Shown here piece by piece: positions 24,136-36,216 of a stretch of 64,000 nucleotides of DNA. Source of the stretch: Juglans regia (taxonomy: Eukaryota > Streptophyta > Magnoliopsida > Fagales > Juglandaceae); assembly GCF_001411555.2 (NCBI RefSeq), contig NC_049901.1, positions 37,086,838 to 37,150,837 on the forward strand, in the 5' to 3' direction. The first letter of the stretch is position 1; each line of letters opens with the position of its first letter. A program made the position numbers and the translations under genes. The notes beneath the pieces were generated by a model, which saw nothing but the letters and a program-made list of their open reading frames with translations, did no database searches and was not told the origin of the DNA.

Positions 24136-24327
24136 TATTAAGAAAGTTGAGACCTCTAATTTCCAGAAAGATACATTTCATTCATTTGTGTATATCTTAT
24201 CAGAGTGCGTACAAAGTTGCTTTATATACAAAGCCTTTCTTAGTTGTAATTGGCTGATACATTAATAGAAAGTAACTTCCTATACACGTGTGCAAAGTAT
24301 AAAGCACTAAACGACTAAGTCTTAATA
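24136..24327 (-). repeat. 3' LTR of the copia element
   Basis: 192 bp, inverted termini TATTAAG/CTTAATA. It directly follows the polypurine tract on the minus strand and is almost identical to the copy at 27294-27485. Confidence 0.93.
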
Positions 24328-24334
24328 CTCCCCC

Positions 24335-27238
24335 TCAAGATGGACTATATATATTAACTAGTTCCATCTTGCCAATAAGGTGATTAAACCGATATAAACC
24401 AAGTGCCTTAGTAAGAACATCTGCTATCTGATGATTGGATGTTACATGGAAGAGCTTAATAATTCCAGCTTGCAACTTTTCTCGCACAACATGACAGTCC
24501 AACTCTATATGCTTTGTTCTTTCATGGTACACTGGGTTTGAAGAAATGTGAATCGCAGCTTGACTATCACAGTACATCAAAACAGGTTGAGAATGCACAA
24601 TATTAAAATCTGCCAACAAGTTTTTCAGCCAAACAATTTCACAAACAGCTGCTGCCATTGCTCTATACTCTGCTTCAACAGAGGATCTGGAGATAGTGTG
24701 CTGCTTTTTCGATTTCCAACTAACCAAATTATCTCCCAAGAAAACAGTATAACCAGTCACAGATCTTCTAGTATCAGGACATGCTGCCCAGTCTGAATCT
24801 GTGTAAACTTTCAGTTGCAGATCAGTTGAAGAAGAGGAAAAAAAATAAGGATCTAAAGCAGATGAAGGTGTTGAGGAAGAAGTATCAAAAGGAAAAACTT
24901 CTTCATGGAATACTACATCTCTAGAGATGTAGCAAGTCTGAGTGTCTAGGTTTAAAAGTTTATAACCCTTAACACCAAAGGGATATCCTAGAAAAACAGA
25001 CTTTATAGCTCTTGGTGAAAACTTGGGTCGATTATGAGAGAGTGTTGAGCCAAAGCATAGACAGCCAAACACTCTCAAATGTGAAAAAGAAGGTGGTTTA
25101 TGATATAAGAGTTCAAAAGGACTCTTATTCAAAAGAAGAGGAGTTGGGGTTCGATTAATAAGATATACTGCTGTAAGAATATTGTCTCCCCAGTAAGAAA
25201 TAGGCAGTTTAGCATGAAATGAAAGAGACCTTGCCACATTGAGAATGTGTTGATGTTTGCGCTCCACAACAGAATTTTGTTGTGGAGTTGCAACACAACT
25301 CAATTGGTGAAGGACTCCTTTGGAAGCAAAGAAGTCTTTTAAAGCAAACTCAGGTCCATTATCAGACCTAATTGCCTTAATTTTGACTGAAAATTGTGTT
25401 TCAATGTGAAGAAAATAAGACTGCAAAAAAGGACCAGCCTCAGATTTTGATTTCATGAGGTACACCCAAGTGGCTCTAGAATAATCATCAACAATGGAAA
25501 GAAAGTACTTAAAACCATCGTGAGTAGGAATAACCATGGGACCCCAAATATCACAATGTACTAAATCAAAAGAAGTATCACACTTATTATTGCCAACAGG
25601 AAAGGGCAAACGCTTTTGTTTAGCAAGAGGACAAGTAGTACATGAATCAAATTTAGAAGACAAACAAGGAATGTACTTATGCAAAAGTTGCAGCCTAGAA
25701 GAAGAAGGATGTCCTAATCTAAAGTGCCACAAGGCTACATCAGATTGAACAGAAAAACAATTATAGAAATGAGAAGTAGTAGGAGTTATAGAAAGGCTGG
25801 AAGTCACCAGTTTGTACAAGCCACCTTGCAATTCACCCATCCCAATCATCTTCCAAGTTGCCAAGTCCTGCAGAAAACACTTGTCAGCTTTAACAATTAG
25901 ACAACAATTGAGAGACTGAGTCAATTTGCTGACTGAGATAAGGTTGAAAGAGAATGTAGGTACACATAACACATTGGTTAGAGTCAAGGCAGGGCTCAAA
26001 ACTATATCACCAATGTGTGTAACTGCGGCATAGGAACCATTAGGCAACTTAACAGAAGTAGAAACAAGGTGAGGTGTGCTGGTATAAAGAGTGGAAGAAC
26101 AAACCATGTGGTCTGAAGCACCACTATCAATTATCCAAGAACACAGAGGAACTGAGGTGTCAGCAGCACAAAAAATCTGAGAGTTACCTGAGAAATTAGG
26201 AACCAATGCCATGTTAACAGAGGGTGTAGTCGCAACAGATGAAGCTGGTTTCAGCAGAGCCATTAACTGTTGATATTGATCCATTGTGAAAGGCATATTG
26301 GATGGAATATCAGCAAGTACAGCAGAATGCTGAGTGACATTAGCAGAGGCTGAAATCTTGGATTTATCTCGAAACTTGTAATTAGGAGGATAGCCATGAA
26401 GCTTAAAGCACTTATCCACTATGTGACCAACAAGACCACAATGACTACAAAGAAGCTTACTGCGTGGATTACCCCTAAATGCCTTAAAATTAGTGTCTCC
26501 TTTAGTAGCTAGAGCTACTGATTCAACAGAGGCAAAAGAGGCACCTCGAGTGCTAATAAGCTTTTGTCTCTCTTCTTGGATGACAAGAGAGAATGCTTTA
26601 TTAATAGAAGGTAAAGGATCCATCATCAAGATCTGACCCCTTACATTATCAAAAGCATCAGTAAGTCCCATAAGGAACTTCATGACATAGCTCTGGTGAT
26701 GATATGCAGCAAAAAACTTAGTGGAATTACACTTGCAACCTTTACAATAACAGATAGGTAAGGGCTGGTAATTCAACAGCTCATCCCATAGGACCTTTAA
26801 TTCTGTAAAATATGTACTAACATCAAGCTATTCTTGACGTAGGGCAGAAATAGCAGTTTGTAACTCGAAGATTCGAGGTCCATTACCTTGTGAGAACCTC
26901 TCCTTCAACTCAAGCCACATCGCATTAGAAGAATTAACATATATCACACTTTGAGCAATCTTTGGAGATAAAGAATTAAGTAGCCACGAAAGTACAATTG
27001 TATCACACTTACTCCATGGAGAGAACATAGAATCATTCTCTGCTGGAGCAGGTAAAGATCCGTCAATAAATCCAAGCTTGTTCCGCGCCTTCAACGAAAT
27101 GAACATCGAACGCGACCAGGAATGATAATTGTTGTTGCTCAACTTCTCACTAACTAAAAAGACACCAGGATGATCAGCATTGGTGAGGAAATAAGGACTA
27201 CGTGGATCAGATTCAACAGAAGAAGTAGAATCATCCAT
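24335..27238 (-). pseudogene. Copia gag-pol ORF, RT deleted, one internal stop
   Basis: The frame starts at 27238 (MDDSTSSVESDPRSP...) with a copia gag. It is interrupted by one TAG at 26828-26830 just after SALRQE, then continues in the same frame to 24335. Domains in order: gag; CCHC zinc knuckle (CSHCGLVGHIVDKCFKLHG); aspartic protease with DSGASDHM; integrase with HLGHPSSSRL and the DNGPEF motif near PQQNSVVERKH; then directly RNase H (YTDSDWAACPDTRRS, SSVEAEYRAMA). The whole reverse transcriptase that should lie between integrase and RNase H is absent, and the frame is kept across the junction around LDPYFFSSSSTDLQLK. The element can therefore move only with enzymes supplied in trans. 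Confidence 0.92.
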
Positions 27239-27293
27239 GAGCGGAAGAAGATGAGGAGAAATCAGAGGGAAGCCCTAATTTCTTCTGATACCA

Positions 27294-27485
27294 TATTAAG
27301 AAAGTTGAGACCTCTAATTTCCAGAAAGATACATTTCATTCATTTGTGTATATCTTATCAGAGTGCGTACAAAGTTGCTTTATATACAAAGCCTTTCTTA
27401 GCTGTAATTGGCTGATACATTAATAGAAAGTAACTTCCTATACACGTGTGCAAAGTATAAAGCACTAAACGACTAAGTCTTAATA
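27294..27485 (-). repeat. 5' LTR of the copia element
   Basis: 192-bp copy of the repeat at 24136-24327, adjoining the TGGTATCAGA primer-binding site on the minus strand, and followed at 27486-27490 by the CCTCC target duplication. Confidence 0.93.
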
Positions 27486-27499
27486 CCTCCCTTGGAATG

Positions 27500-28739
27500 T
27501 TGCATTGCCTCTAATAATTCTCTATAAAACAGAATCAGAAATTTTTGTGTTCTTTTTCTGTTACCACTCTCGAGTAATTGTAAGAACTGATCTTCATATC
27601 AGTAGTACCATAATAAAGCAAAGATCGGATTATCGCTTCCCAAGCACTCGGTAGTAATTGGAGCCTACACTTGGGATCATTTGGCTCAACGTTAATTTCC
27701 TCTCAGGTATTAGGCACTCCATTTCTCTTCTAAAACCACAGGAATTTTTTGCAGCTTTTTGTTTGATATAACTAATACAAAACACACACACACACACACT
27801 AGTTAGGAGCCTCCTCAAGTGTAAGTGTTGCTCTGCGTTTTTTATATGATAAAATATAACATTCAAAATGCATATCAATTAGAATAGATCATTGAGATTA
27901 AGAATCATTGAGGAGAAATAATAATTGTTAGCATGATAATGAATGAAAGTGTTTTGGAGTTTTTTCAATTATAAAACATAATTGCTAATCTGGTAGTAGC
28001 AAAGGTAGCAAACCAATGATAGATACGTGAATCAAAACATGGTTTCTGAACAAGTTAAGCCAATAGGCAGATATACAACCATTGTAAAATTTAGTGTTTG
28101 TTAGCTGCGGACATGTATTTGTTTCATACACGATCAGGCTATGAAGAAGATGGTTAACTTGTTTTTAGGAGATGGGAGTTTTTTTGTTCATAAAATGGAT
28201 CTTCCCAACTCATGTATAGTTTTCCTTTACTGCAAGGCTCATGCTTAGCTCTACATTGTTTGGATATATGAAGATGATCTTGAAGGTTGAATGTTTTTGG
28301 ATTAAACTAATGAGAATGCAAATGGAAGGGAATAAGAATAGAATGTTAACTTTGACATCCTTTAGTACACTAACCCATACGACTGGACCACTTATTTTTT
28401 GTAAATATTAATGGACAGGAAAATTATTAAATGGTCTTATTTCTAAATAATTCATACCATATAGTGTTATTCTTAAAACAAAATGGCACAGAAACCTAAT
28501 CCTAAGCCAGTCATGGAAGGGGATGACCGAATTTATCTAAAAGTTGCTCAAAAAAATATCAGGGGTAAAAATATAATTTTATTTTAGAGAAAATACAATT
28601 TAATTAAGGCAAAATAAACATTAAGGAAAAGATGAAAAATCAAAAAATACAACAAGAGGCACCGAACATCTAAATGAAAACCTCAAGGACAGATAATTTT
28701 GCACATTAAACACAAACACTATTCTAATAAAAGAGACAT

Positions 28740-28770
<31 letters not shown>

Positions 28771-28900
28771 AGAATGAGATGAGAAAATAAAAAAGTCTAA
28801 AAAATAAAAAAACTTATTCCCAAATAAACTCAAAGGATAAAAACATAATTTTGTTTGAGACAAAATCTACTATTCACCTTTGGATAGGCGCTTGTATATA
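27500..28900. other. Intergenic DNA without recognisable genes
   Basis: AT-rich sequence with a (CA)n run near 27780-27799 and an (AT)n run near 28739-28767. ORFs are short and low in complexity. I see no domain, RNA gene or complete element. Confidence 0.6.
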
Positions 28901-28902
28901 TA

Positions 28903-29502
28903 CTAGTCCCTTGTACATAGCGTCTGGTTTGAGGAAAAAAAAATCTTAAAATCTCTTCGTAGAAGCATATAATACTAATAATTTATTAAATAAAAACTTT
29001 TTAAAAATAAATTCTGAACAACACCTAATTAAAAATAGCTTCTAAAAATCTAAAGAGTTTCAACTGAGAAGAGAGATGAAGAAAACTCATACCCATGTAA
29101 CAGTGAGATTCACAGGCAAGAAGAGAAATTCTAACGCTGAAGAACCTAGAAGTTTGTGTGAGAAATGAGAGAGTAAAAAATATTGGAAACGTGAGAAAGT
29201 GAGAGGAAAAAAATTTCGACCAACTTTTGGATAAGAAAAAAGCTATAAAGAGACAAGTGAAACATCATAAAAATACACTCTACACAGTCGGTGAGGAAAA
29301 GAAAAATACTAAAGGATGGACATTTGAGAAAACAAATGGCAAAATTAAACGAAAAAACACTATTCATCTTGTACAAAGCATTCGAGGACATAATTGTAAT
29401 AACAATCAATTACACGTCGGCATAAGTGGAATAGAAAGTGTCAAACAAAAATACTATTCATTCCTATTCATATGCCTATAGGCACTTTTAATATATAAGG
29501 GA
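28903..29502 (-). mobile_element. Probable small Helitron, minus strand
   Basis: On the minus strand a 5' end A|TCCCTTATATATTAAAAG starts at 29502. A 3' end ...GCTATGTACAAGGGACTAG lies at 28903 and is followed by T. The 5' end matches the plus-strand end at 29666 over about 80 bp with divergence. The 3' hairpin is incomplete. The element is about 600 bp with no ORF of note. Pairing these two ends is inference. Confidence 0.45.
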
Positions 29503-29504
29503 TA

Positions 29505-29620
29505 TCTCTTTATACTTAAAAGCATCTATCTCCTTATAAATAGTAATGAAGAGTACTTTATGTTTTGACAATTTGTTTTCCATCAATGCCCCTGGTTGGG
29601 TCTTATTACAGTCTTCTACT
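29505..29620 (+). mobile_element. Partial Helitron 5' end
   Basis: A|TCTCTTTATACTTAAAAGC followed by TATAAATAGTAATGAAGAG and GTTTTGACA is a diverged copy of the 5' segment at 29666 onward. It sits two bases from the oppositely oriented end at 29502. No matching 3' end precedes the next copy. Confidence 0.4.
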
Positions 29621-29622
29621 TG

Positions 29623-29657
<35 letters not shown>
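29623..29657. repeat. (AT)n microsatellite
   Basis: Alternating TA run between two Helitron-like 5' ends. Confidence 0.93.
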
Positions 29658-29661
<4 letters not shown>

Positions 29662-29665
29662 AGTA

Positions 29666-30777
29666 TCCCTTATATTTTAAAAGTATCTATAAAGATGAAC
29701 AAGAATGAATAGTAATTCGAGTTTGACACTTTTTACCCACTTTTTTTATTTATGCCCCCTGTATTGCTTGGTCTGGGTTTGAGGCTTTAAATCTCAATTC
29801 TTCATCTTGAATTTCCAGATTTTATCCCACAGCGGAGGTTAAAACATTGAAAATAAACTAACTTAAAATAGATAATTAAAATATAAATAACATATCATAC
29901 ATTTAAAATCAACTTTAATTTATAAAATACTAATCTTTCATCCTTAAATAAATGATAAAGTTTTGCTAAATATTTTTAAAAAAGTAAAACCATATAAATA
30001 ATTAGAATTTTTAACATAATTTAAATCTCATAATATTTTTAATTAACTAAAATCATTTAGATAAAATAATTTTCTATAATAATAATATTTCTGGGACTTC
30101 TAGAATATAAGAGGCTTACTTTAATGATGAAAAAACGTGAGAGTAATATAGGAATAAAAAATGTTGTATTTGTTTAGTGCTCCATGGGTCATCGAGTAGC
30201 TTGGTTGAATTTTTATTAATTGTGAGATTGTTTTTTTGTTCATACGATCAAATTTTGGAAAGTATCTTCTCTTGCCATAATTTGAGTATATTTTCTTATT
30301 CTTGAAAATGATGAAACAGGGAGGGTGGATTTGCTTCATACGAGCTCACTACATCTTCTGCATGGTTGGAGGTAAAATGACATGCATGCATTGATCTCTA
30401 CCGTCAAATATGGTTAATTTGTATAGCTGAAACTTCCATGCAAACTCTTCTTGTTGAAGTTTGCATGGAAATGTTTGGAGATACTGCAGTTGGAACAAAC
30501 TCTTCTTGTTAAAATAGAGAAAAATGGAAATTCATATATGCCAACTTATATTAGGTTTTATGCTCATATATATTAGGCTATTTACTAATCAATCTTATGT
30601 ACTCTTTCAATCTTGATGATTGTGAACTAACAAATAATTCAATTATTTAAGATTTTGTGCTGCGTGTAAGGAATCACACTTTATTTATTGTTTTGACACA
30701 TTATTTTCAAGAATTTTATTTTTTCTTCCGATTAAGCAAATGTGGCAAACATGCTTTGCATGTTAAACCACTGCTAG
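29666..30777 (+). mobile_element. Non-autonomous Helitron, family H1
   Basis: The candidate 5' end is A|TCCCTTATATTTTAAAAGT. The 3' end is AACATGCTTTGCATGTT (hairpin with CTTTG loop) followed by AAACCACTGCTAG and then T, the canonical Helitron 3' structure. Length is 1112 bp. No Rep/helicase ORF is present, so it would depend on an autonomous element. The 3' end is secure by form and by similarity to 7985. Pairing with this 5' end is inferred. Confidence 0.6.
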
Positions 30778-30851
30778 TATATAAATAAGAGCTTACATAC
30801 AAGGCATGTATTTCCGATTGAAAGTGCTATTGCATTTTTTATATGGTAGAT

Positions 30852-32365
30852 ATGAATTTTAAGATGCATGTCAATTAGAACAACAAGTATGATAATTGTG
30901 AAGATAATCATAAATCTATGCAACAAACTTTATAAATAATCATAATTATATTTGAAAAAAATGAAGGAAATAGAAAATATAAAATTATTGAACACATAAC
31001 AAATCAAATGTTTAGAATTAACTTATTATATTGAAATTGTAGTAGGACATGCATTGTTCCACTTGTTATAAGACCGGTTAAACATGTACATAAACCATAA
31101 GGAAAATAGTTTAGTCATAAAGAGATTACACAAAAGTAAATCCATAAGTTGATGTGGTACGTTAGATTATAAAATTACTTTTATTATAAAGTAGATCTAA
31201 CGGATTCCATAAAATCACGTCAGTTTGTGGGTTTATTTTGTATAATCTCTTTGTGTCTGTAATAGTTCTCAAAATAGAGTATTAATTTTAAATTTAAAAA
31301 AGTATAACTTTTTTTTTCAAATGAAAATAATATTATTTTAAAAAGTGTTATTTAGTATGATTCATTATTATGATAAATAATATGAAGAAAATTATTATTT
31401 TTTGGAACGATATCCTAAAGTAATAAAATATTATTCTTTAAATTTAAAGACAATATTTCCATTTTTGAATTTAAATATAATATTATTATTCGTTTCAAAT
31501 TTGAAATTGAAATATCGATCTTACTTCTTAGAAAATAAAAGCATGTTCTTACCAAAATAATGTTTTAAAGGATAGAAAGTGTTTTTAATTTTTTTAATAA
31601 TAATTTTAAAAATACATTACAAATAGATTAATATGAAATGTGTTACCACAAAAAATAAAATAGTGAATATGATAAATTAAAGATTAATTATAAATTGATG
31701 CATAAATTGAAACCTAAAAATAATAATTACATTTTGTAAAATGAAAATATTATTAGTCCAATGACTATGATTTATTTTTATGAATTACTATGAAAAGTAA
31801 TATGAAGATAACTTTTATTTTTTTCAAATAACATTATATGAAAAAAAAAATTATTATATTTAAATCTAAGAACAAATATATATATATATATATATATATA
31901 AAAACCTAAATTGTTAAGTTGTTCCACAAAAGTTCAATAAGTAAAATATTTCATTCTTATTATTTGTAAGATAGTAATATTTCATTATTATTATTATTTT
32001 TATTTTTATTTTTATTATTATTATTATTATATTCTAATTAGTATTAGAATAACAGAGAATTTCATTGTATTTGTAATAATGAATTAGAGGACAAGAGCAT
32101 AATTATACAAATGAGGATAGTGTGAACTCAAATACAAATTACTATTCATGAGGTTATAGCCTCTTTTATTGTAGAATAGAAATATAATAAATGATATTTG
32201 TAGTTATGAGTGTATAAATGCCATGCATTGGTTTTGAAAAAAGTGAATAAATACGAGGTCTATATGAAAAAAAAATAATTTTTTAATAGTAGACCCTCAC
32301 TCTTTTTTAAAGCGATTACACGACGCTTACATACTCTACGACTGTACATAACATTACTTTTTTTA
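30852..32365. repeat. Dispersed AT-rich repeat, copy 2 (with nested MITEs)
   Basis: Collinear with 16377-17262 but longer, partly because a family-2 MITE (31118-31253) is inserted and partly because of extra AT-rich sequence. Its right end, about 32190-32365, is a family-3 MITE with GAGTGTATAAATGCCATGCA and a right arm ATACTCTACGACTGTACAT. No coding capacity. Confidence 0.6.
31118..31253. mobile_element. MITE, family 2
   Basis: The left arm AAAGAGATTACACAAAAGTA pairs with the right arm ATTTTGTATAATCTCTTTG. The interior is partly palindromic: CATAAGTTGATGTGGTACG and TAGATCTAACGG. The size and hairpin-like structure are those of a MITE. Confidence 0.75.
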
Positions 32366-33010
32366 TTTTTTTATATTAATATAAACTAAACTCACAAATT
32401 TACTTTATAAACCTATTATTCTTTAGCCTGATTTTCATACATTTTTTTTTCTAATCTTTTTCCAAACTACCTTTCTAAACTAACATTCTTAGAGCACTCT
32501 CAACGGATCCTTTATAATACATTTTTCTTTAAAATATAAAGAGATGCTATAAAAAAGGCTCTCTGTTGAATCTTCTATTTTAAAAAGACTTTTACATTCA
32601 TCGGAAACCGCTAGATGTAGAGAACTTTGTTTATCATTGTAAACATTTTTAATTAATTTCTCTTTCGCACGCCTCTCTCAACCTCAATCTTCTGCAGTCT
32701 CAGACTGATTTCCTGTCTAACCCTTCCATCTTCAATGTTCATATTTAAGTTTCAAGGTTCATATCGCTTCAATGTTCATAAATTTGTACAAGAGATTTGA
32801 CAAAAATTAAAGAAAAGTTATTTGCCGGATTTTGACTCAATTTTTTAAAAAAAAGTAGTGACTCAATTTTCTTAAGAATATTTTTTACAATTATCGAGAA
32901 TAATATACTTTGATAATATTTTCATTATACAATAATATCTTATTTTTATTTTTTGAATTAAGTTATATTTTGATTTAGCCTATAAATTTAGATTAAGAGA
33001 AATTCTATTT

Positions 33011-33158
33011 GCAGTCCTGAAGTGGGGACTGCATGTGCAGGCACATGCTTAAATGAGAGAAAATATTATTTTATGAGGGATAATTTTGTAATTTTATAAA
33101 ATTTTAAAGTTAAAATAGCCTAGGCCTGCACATGCAGTCCCCAAGTGGGGACTGTACC
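33011..33158. mobile_element. Short MITE with long inverted repeats, family 5
   Basis: The left arm contains GTGGGGACTGCATGTGCAGG and the right arm CCTGCACATGCAGTCCCCA, near-perfect complements within arms of about 32 bp. Each arm itself carries a shorter palindrome around GGGGACTG. The centre is AT-rich. The whole element can fold into a hairpin. Confidence 0.82.
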
Positions 33159-34346
33159 TAGCATTGCTCTTTAGATTTAAAATAGAACATAATTATATGA
33201 CATTGTATATAAAAAAATATTATAAATATCAAAAGATACGAAGATATATTAGTAATCAGAAAAAATATTTAAAATGAATAAAAAATATTAAAAAGTATAA
33301 TATTTAAATTATATAAAAATAAATAAATAAATAAATGTATGATATATTATAAAAATTAATATATAAAATAAAAAAAATAAATTTTAATAATATATTTTAA
33401 AAGATAAGATAATCATCCATTGGAGTACTCAGTTTGAGTCTTAGACATTCTTCTGTCTTTCGCTTGCAGTCGGTGTCATGAATTATGATTGCTGATATGT
33501 GAGAGGAAAATGATACTATAAATCTTAAATTTGCTTAATTTTTTTAATGATTTCGATGTTTTTATAAAATAATATTATTTTTATAAATTATTTCAATATC
33601 TCTTACAATTATTTTTAATTATTTCATAATTTCAAAGCCCACGCGAATCTCATTTAAAGTGTTGCTTTTGTTCTTTCTTTCACAAAAAGTGTGCAATTAT
33701 TTAATAAAAATTGAGTACTGCTACATCTTCCTCCCGAGAATCCACCGACAAGGTAAAATTAGTTTTTATTTTTTATTTTTTTTATTTATATATTTTTTTA
33801 ATCATCATAAATATTTTTTAAATAAAAATAAAAAATTCATAACATTAATAAAAAATATGTTTTTAATCATTAAATAAAAAAAAATCTCATTCAAAACACA
33901 AATTCAAGACTCAAATTCAAATCCCAAAACATTTATGATAAAAATGTCTATTTCATGTCAAAAGTCACGTGAAATCTCAAAATAGATTTATATTCATAAA
34001 TTTTGTTTTTCAATTTTATCCCTCTTCATTTATGCTTTTTCCGTTTTGTCCTTGTCATTTGTTTTGTTTTATTCACAAATTTACGTTTTTATCCCTTTGT
34101 TTAATTGGGAAATTTACGTCTTTGCCCCTATTTAGACCACACACACAAACCTTAACAAACTCCGCCTGCCTTGCCCCCGCTTTTCTCAACAAAATATAGA
34201 TGATTGGACAAAATAAAACCCAAACAAAAAATGTTCCTATACAATAAATGTCTACGTGATGTTAAAAACAAACGTTGTTCATATCTGCAAACCACCTTCA
34301 CTAACTAGAACTGATTTCACATATGCTTTTTTTATTCTTCTAACCA

Positions 34347-34396
34347 GGTGCTATATGCAAGGGGTATATGTGTCTTGCACATAGCACCTTCACTAG
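34347..34396 (+). mobile_element. Helitron 3' terminus, family H2
   Basis: A 15-bp stem, GGTGCTATATGCAAG (34347-34361) with CTTGCACATAGCACC (34374-34388), has one mismatch and a 12-base loop. It is followed by TTCACTAG and then T. This is a textbook Helitron 3' hairpin and CTAG end. The 5' end was not resolved. Confidence 0.7.
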
Positions 34397-34402
34397 TATG
34401 TA

Positions 34403-34441
<39 letters not shown>

Positions 34442-34619
34442 CTGTTGGGTGTTGATTACCTTCCTCACTCACCCATTTTAAAAAGGTATAAAATAAATAA
34501 TAAATAATTTTAATGTTTAATTGTCTGTTTTTGGTACGTTATCTTTTATTACATTAATAATTATGTGCAAAACATGATCTACAGGAACACAGATCACACT
34601 CGAATGAGTGAATCACACT

Positions 34620-35656
<1,037 letters not shown>

Positions 35657-35667
35657 AATATATTCAG

Positions 35668-36151
35668 CGTTATGGCCTCTCTCAGGAATGGGGGAAGGAA
35701 GGAGATAAAGAGAGCACAAAAAGGATGGGGGAGTGTGTCAGATGAAGTGTTTGTCGAAGTGGGAAGTGAAGGGTTAGGGATTATGTGTAAGGGAGCACCA
35801 AACTTAAATAAAGTCCTATCATTTAGAGTCTGTCATTTTACTGCTTTTATTTACTGTTTGTTTTACAATTTAGTTACTACTTTACAAGTCTTGCACTTCT
35901 ATTAGATCAATTGGTTATCTCTGCATGGATATGCAGACCAGAAAGGCACTGAAAGAATTATCTGGAACATTTTAAGAATTGACACTATTTGGGAGGCTAA
36001 GGGATTCCCTTGAAGAACCCTAATAGAATTCTGATTTTTCATGTCTATCATTTCATCTAGCACTTATCATTACTTCCGTCCCTTTTACTATACACTGCAA
36101 TCACATTTCACATTTCCTTTACATTTACACAAACAGAAGAGAACCCTTACA
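35668..36151 (+). repeat. 5' LTR of the Ty3/gypsy element
   Basis: Starts CGTTATGGCCTC (3' copy: TGTTATGGCCTC) and ends AACCCTTACA. It is 484 bp and collinear with the 3' LTR except for a segment of about 70 bp missing near 35792. A primer-site-like TTGGTATTTAGAAC follows. It begins 11 bases after the stop of the methyltransferase pseudogene. Confidence 0.85.
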
Positions 36152-36216
36152 ATTGGTATTTAGAACCCACAACTCCAATGGCATAAAATACAAGGTCCAA
36201 CAAATGACAACAAGAA

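Larger units (their letters stand above)
24131..27490 (-). mobile_element. Young Ty1/copia LTR retrotransposon lacking reverse transcriptase
   Basis: Two 192-bp LTRs (24136-24327 and 27294-27485) differ at one position seen by eye (GTTGTAATT versus GCTGTAATT). The 5-bp target duplication CCTCC is intact at 24131-24135 and 27486-27490. On the sense (minus) strand the LTR runs TATTAAG...CTTAATA, not TG...CA. TGGTATCAGA next to the 5' LTR is the usual initiator-Met-tRNA primer site, and TTGAGGGGGAG precedes the 3' LTR as polypurine tract. The element is 3350 bp, shorter than typical copia elements, because the RT region is missing. A TATATAA-like box lies inside the LTR. Confidence 0.93.

Noticed and set aside
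29623..34440. CRISPR-like periodicity from AT-rich repeats
   Set aside because: The genome is eukaryotic and the repeats are microsatellites and MITEs without regular spacers.
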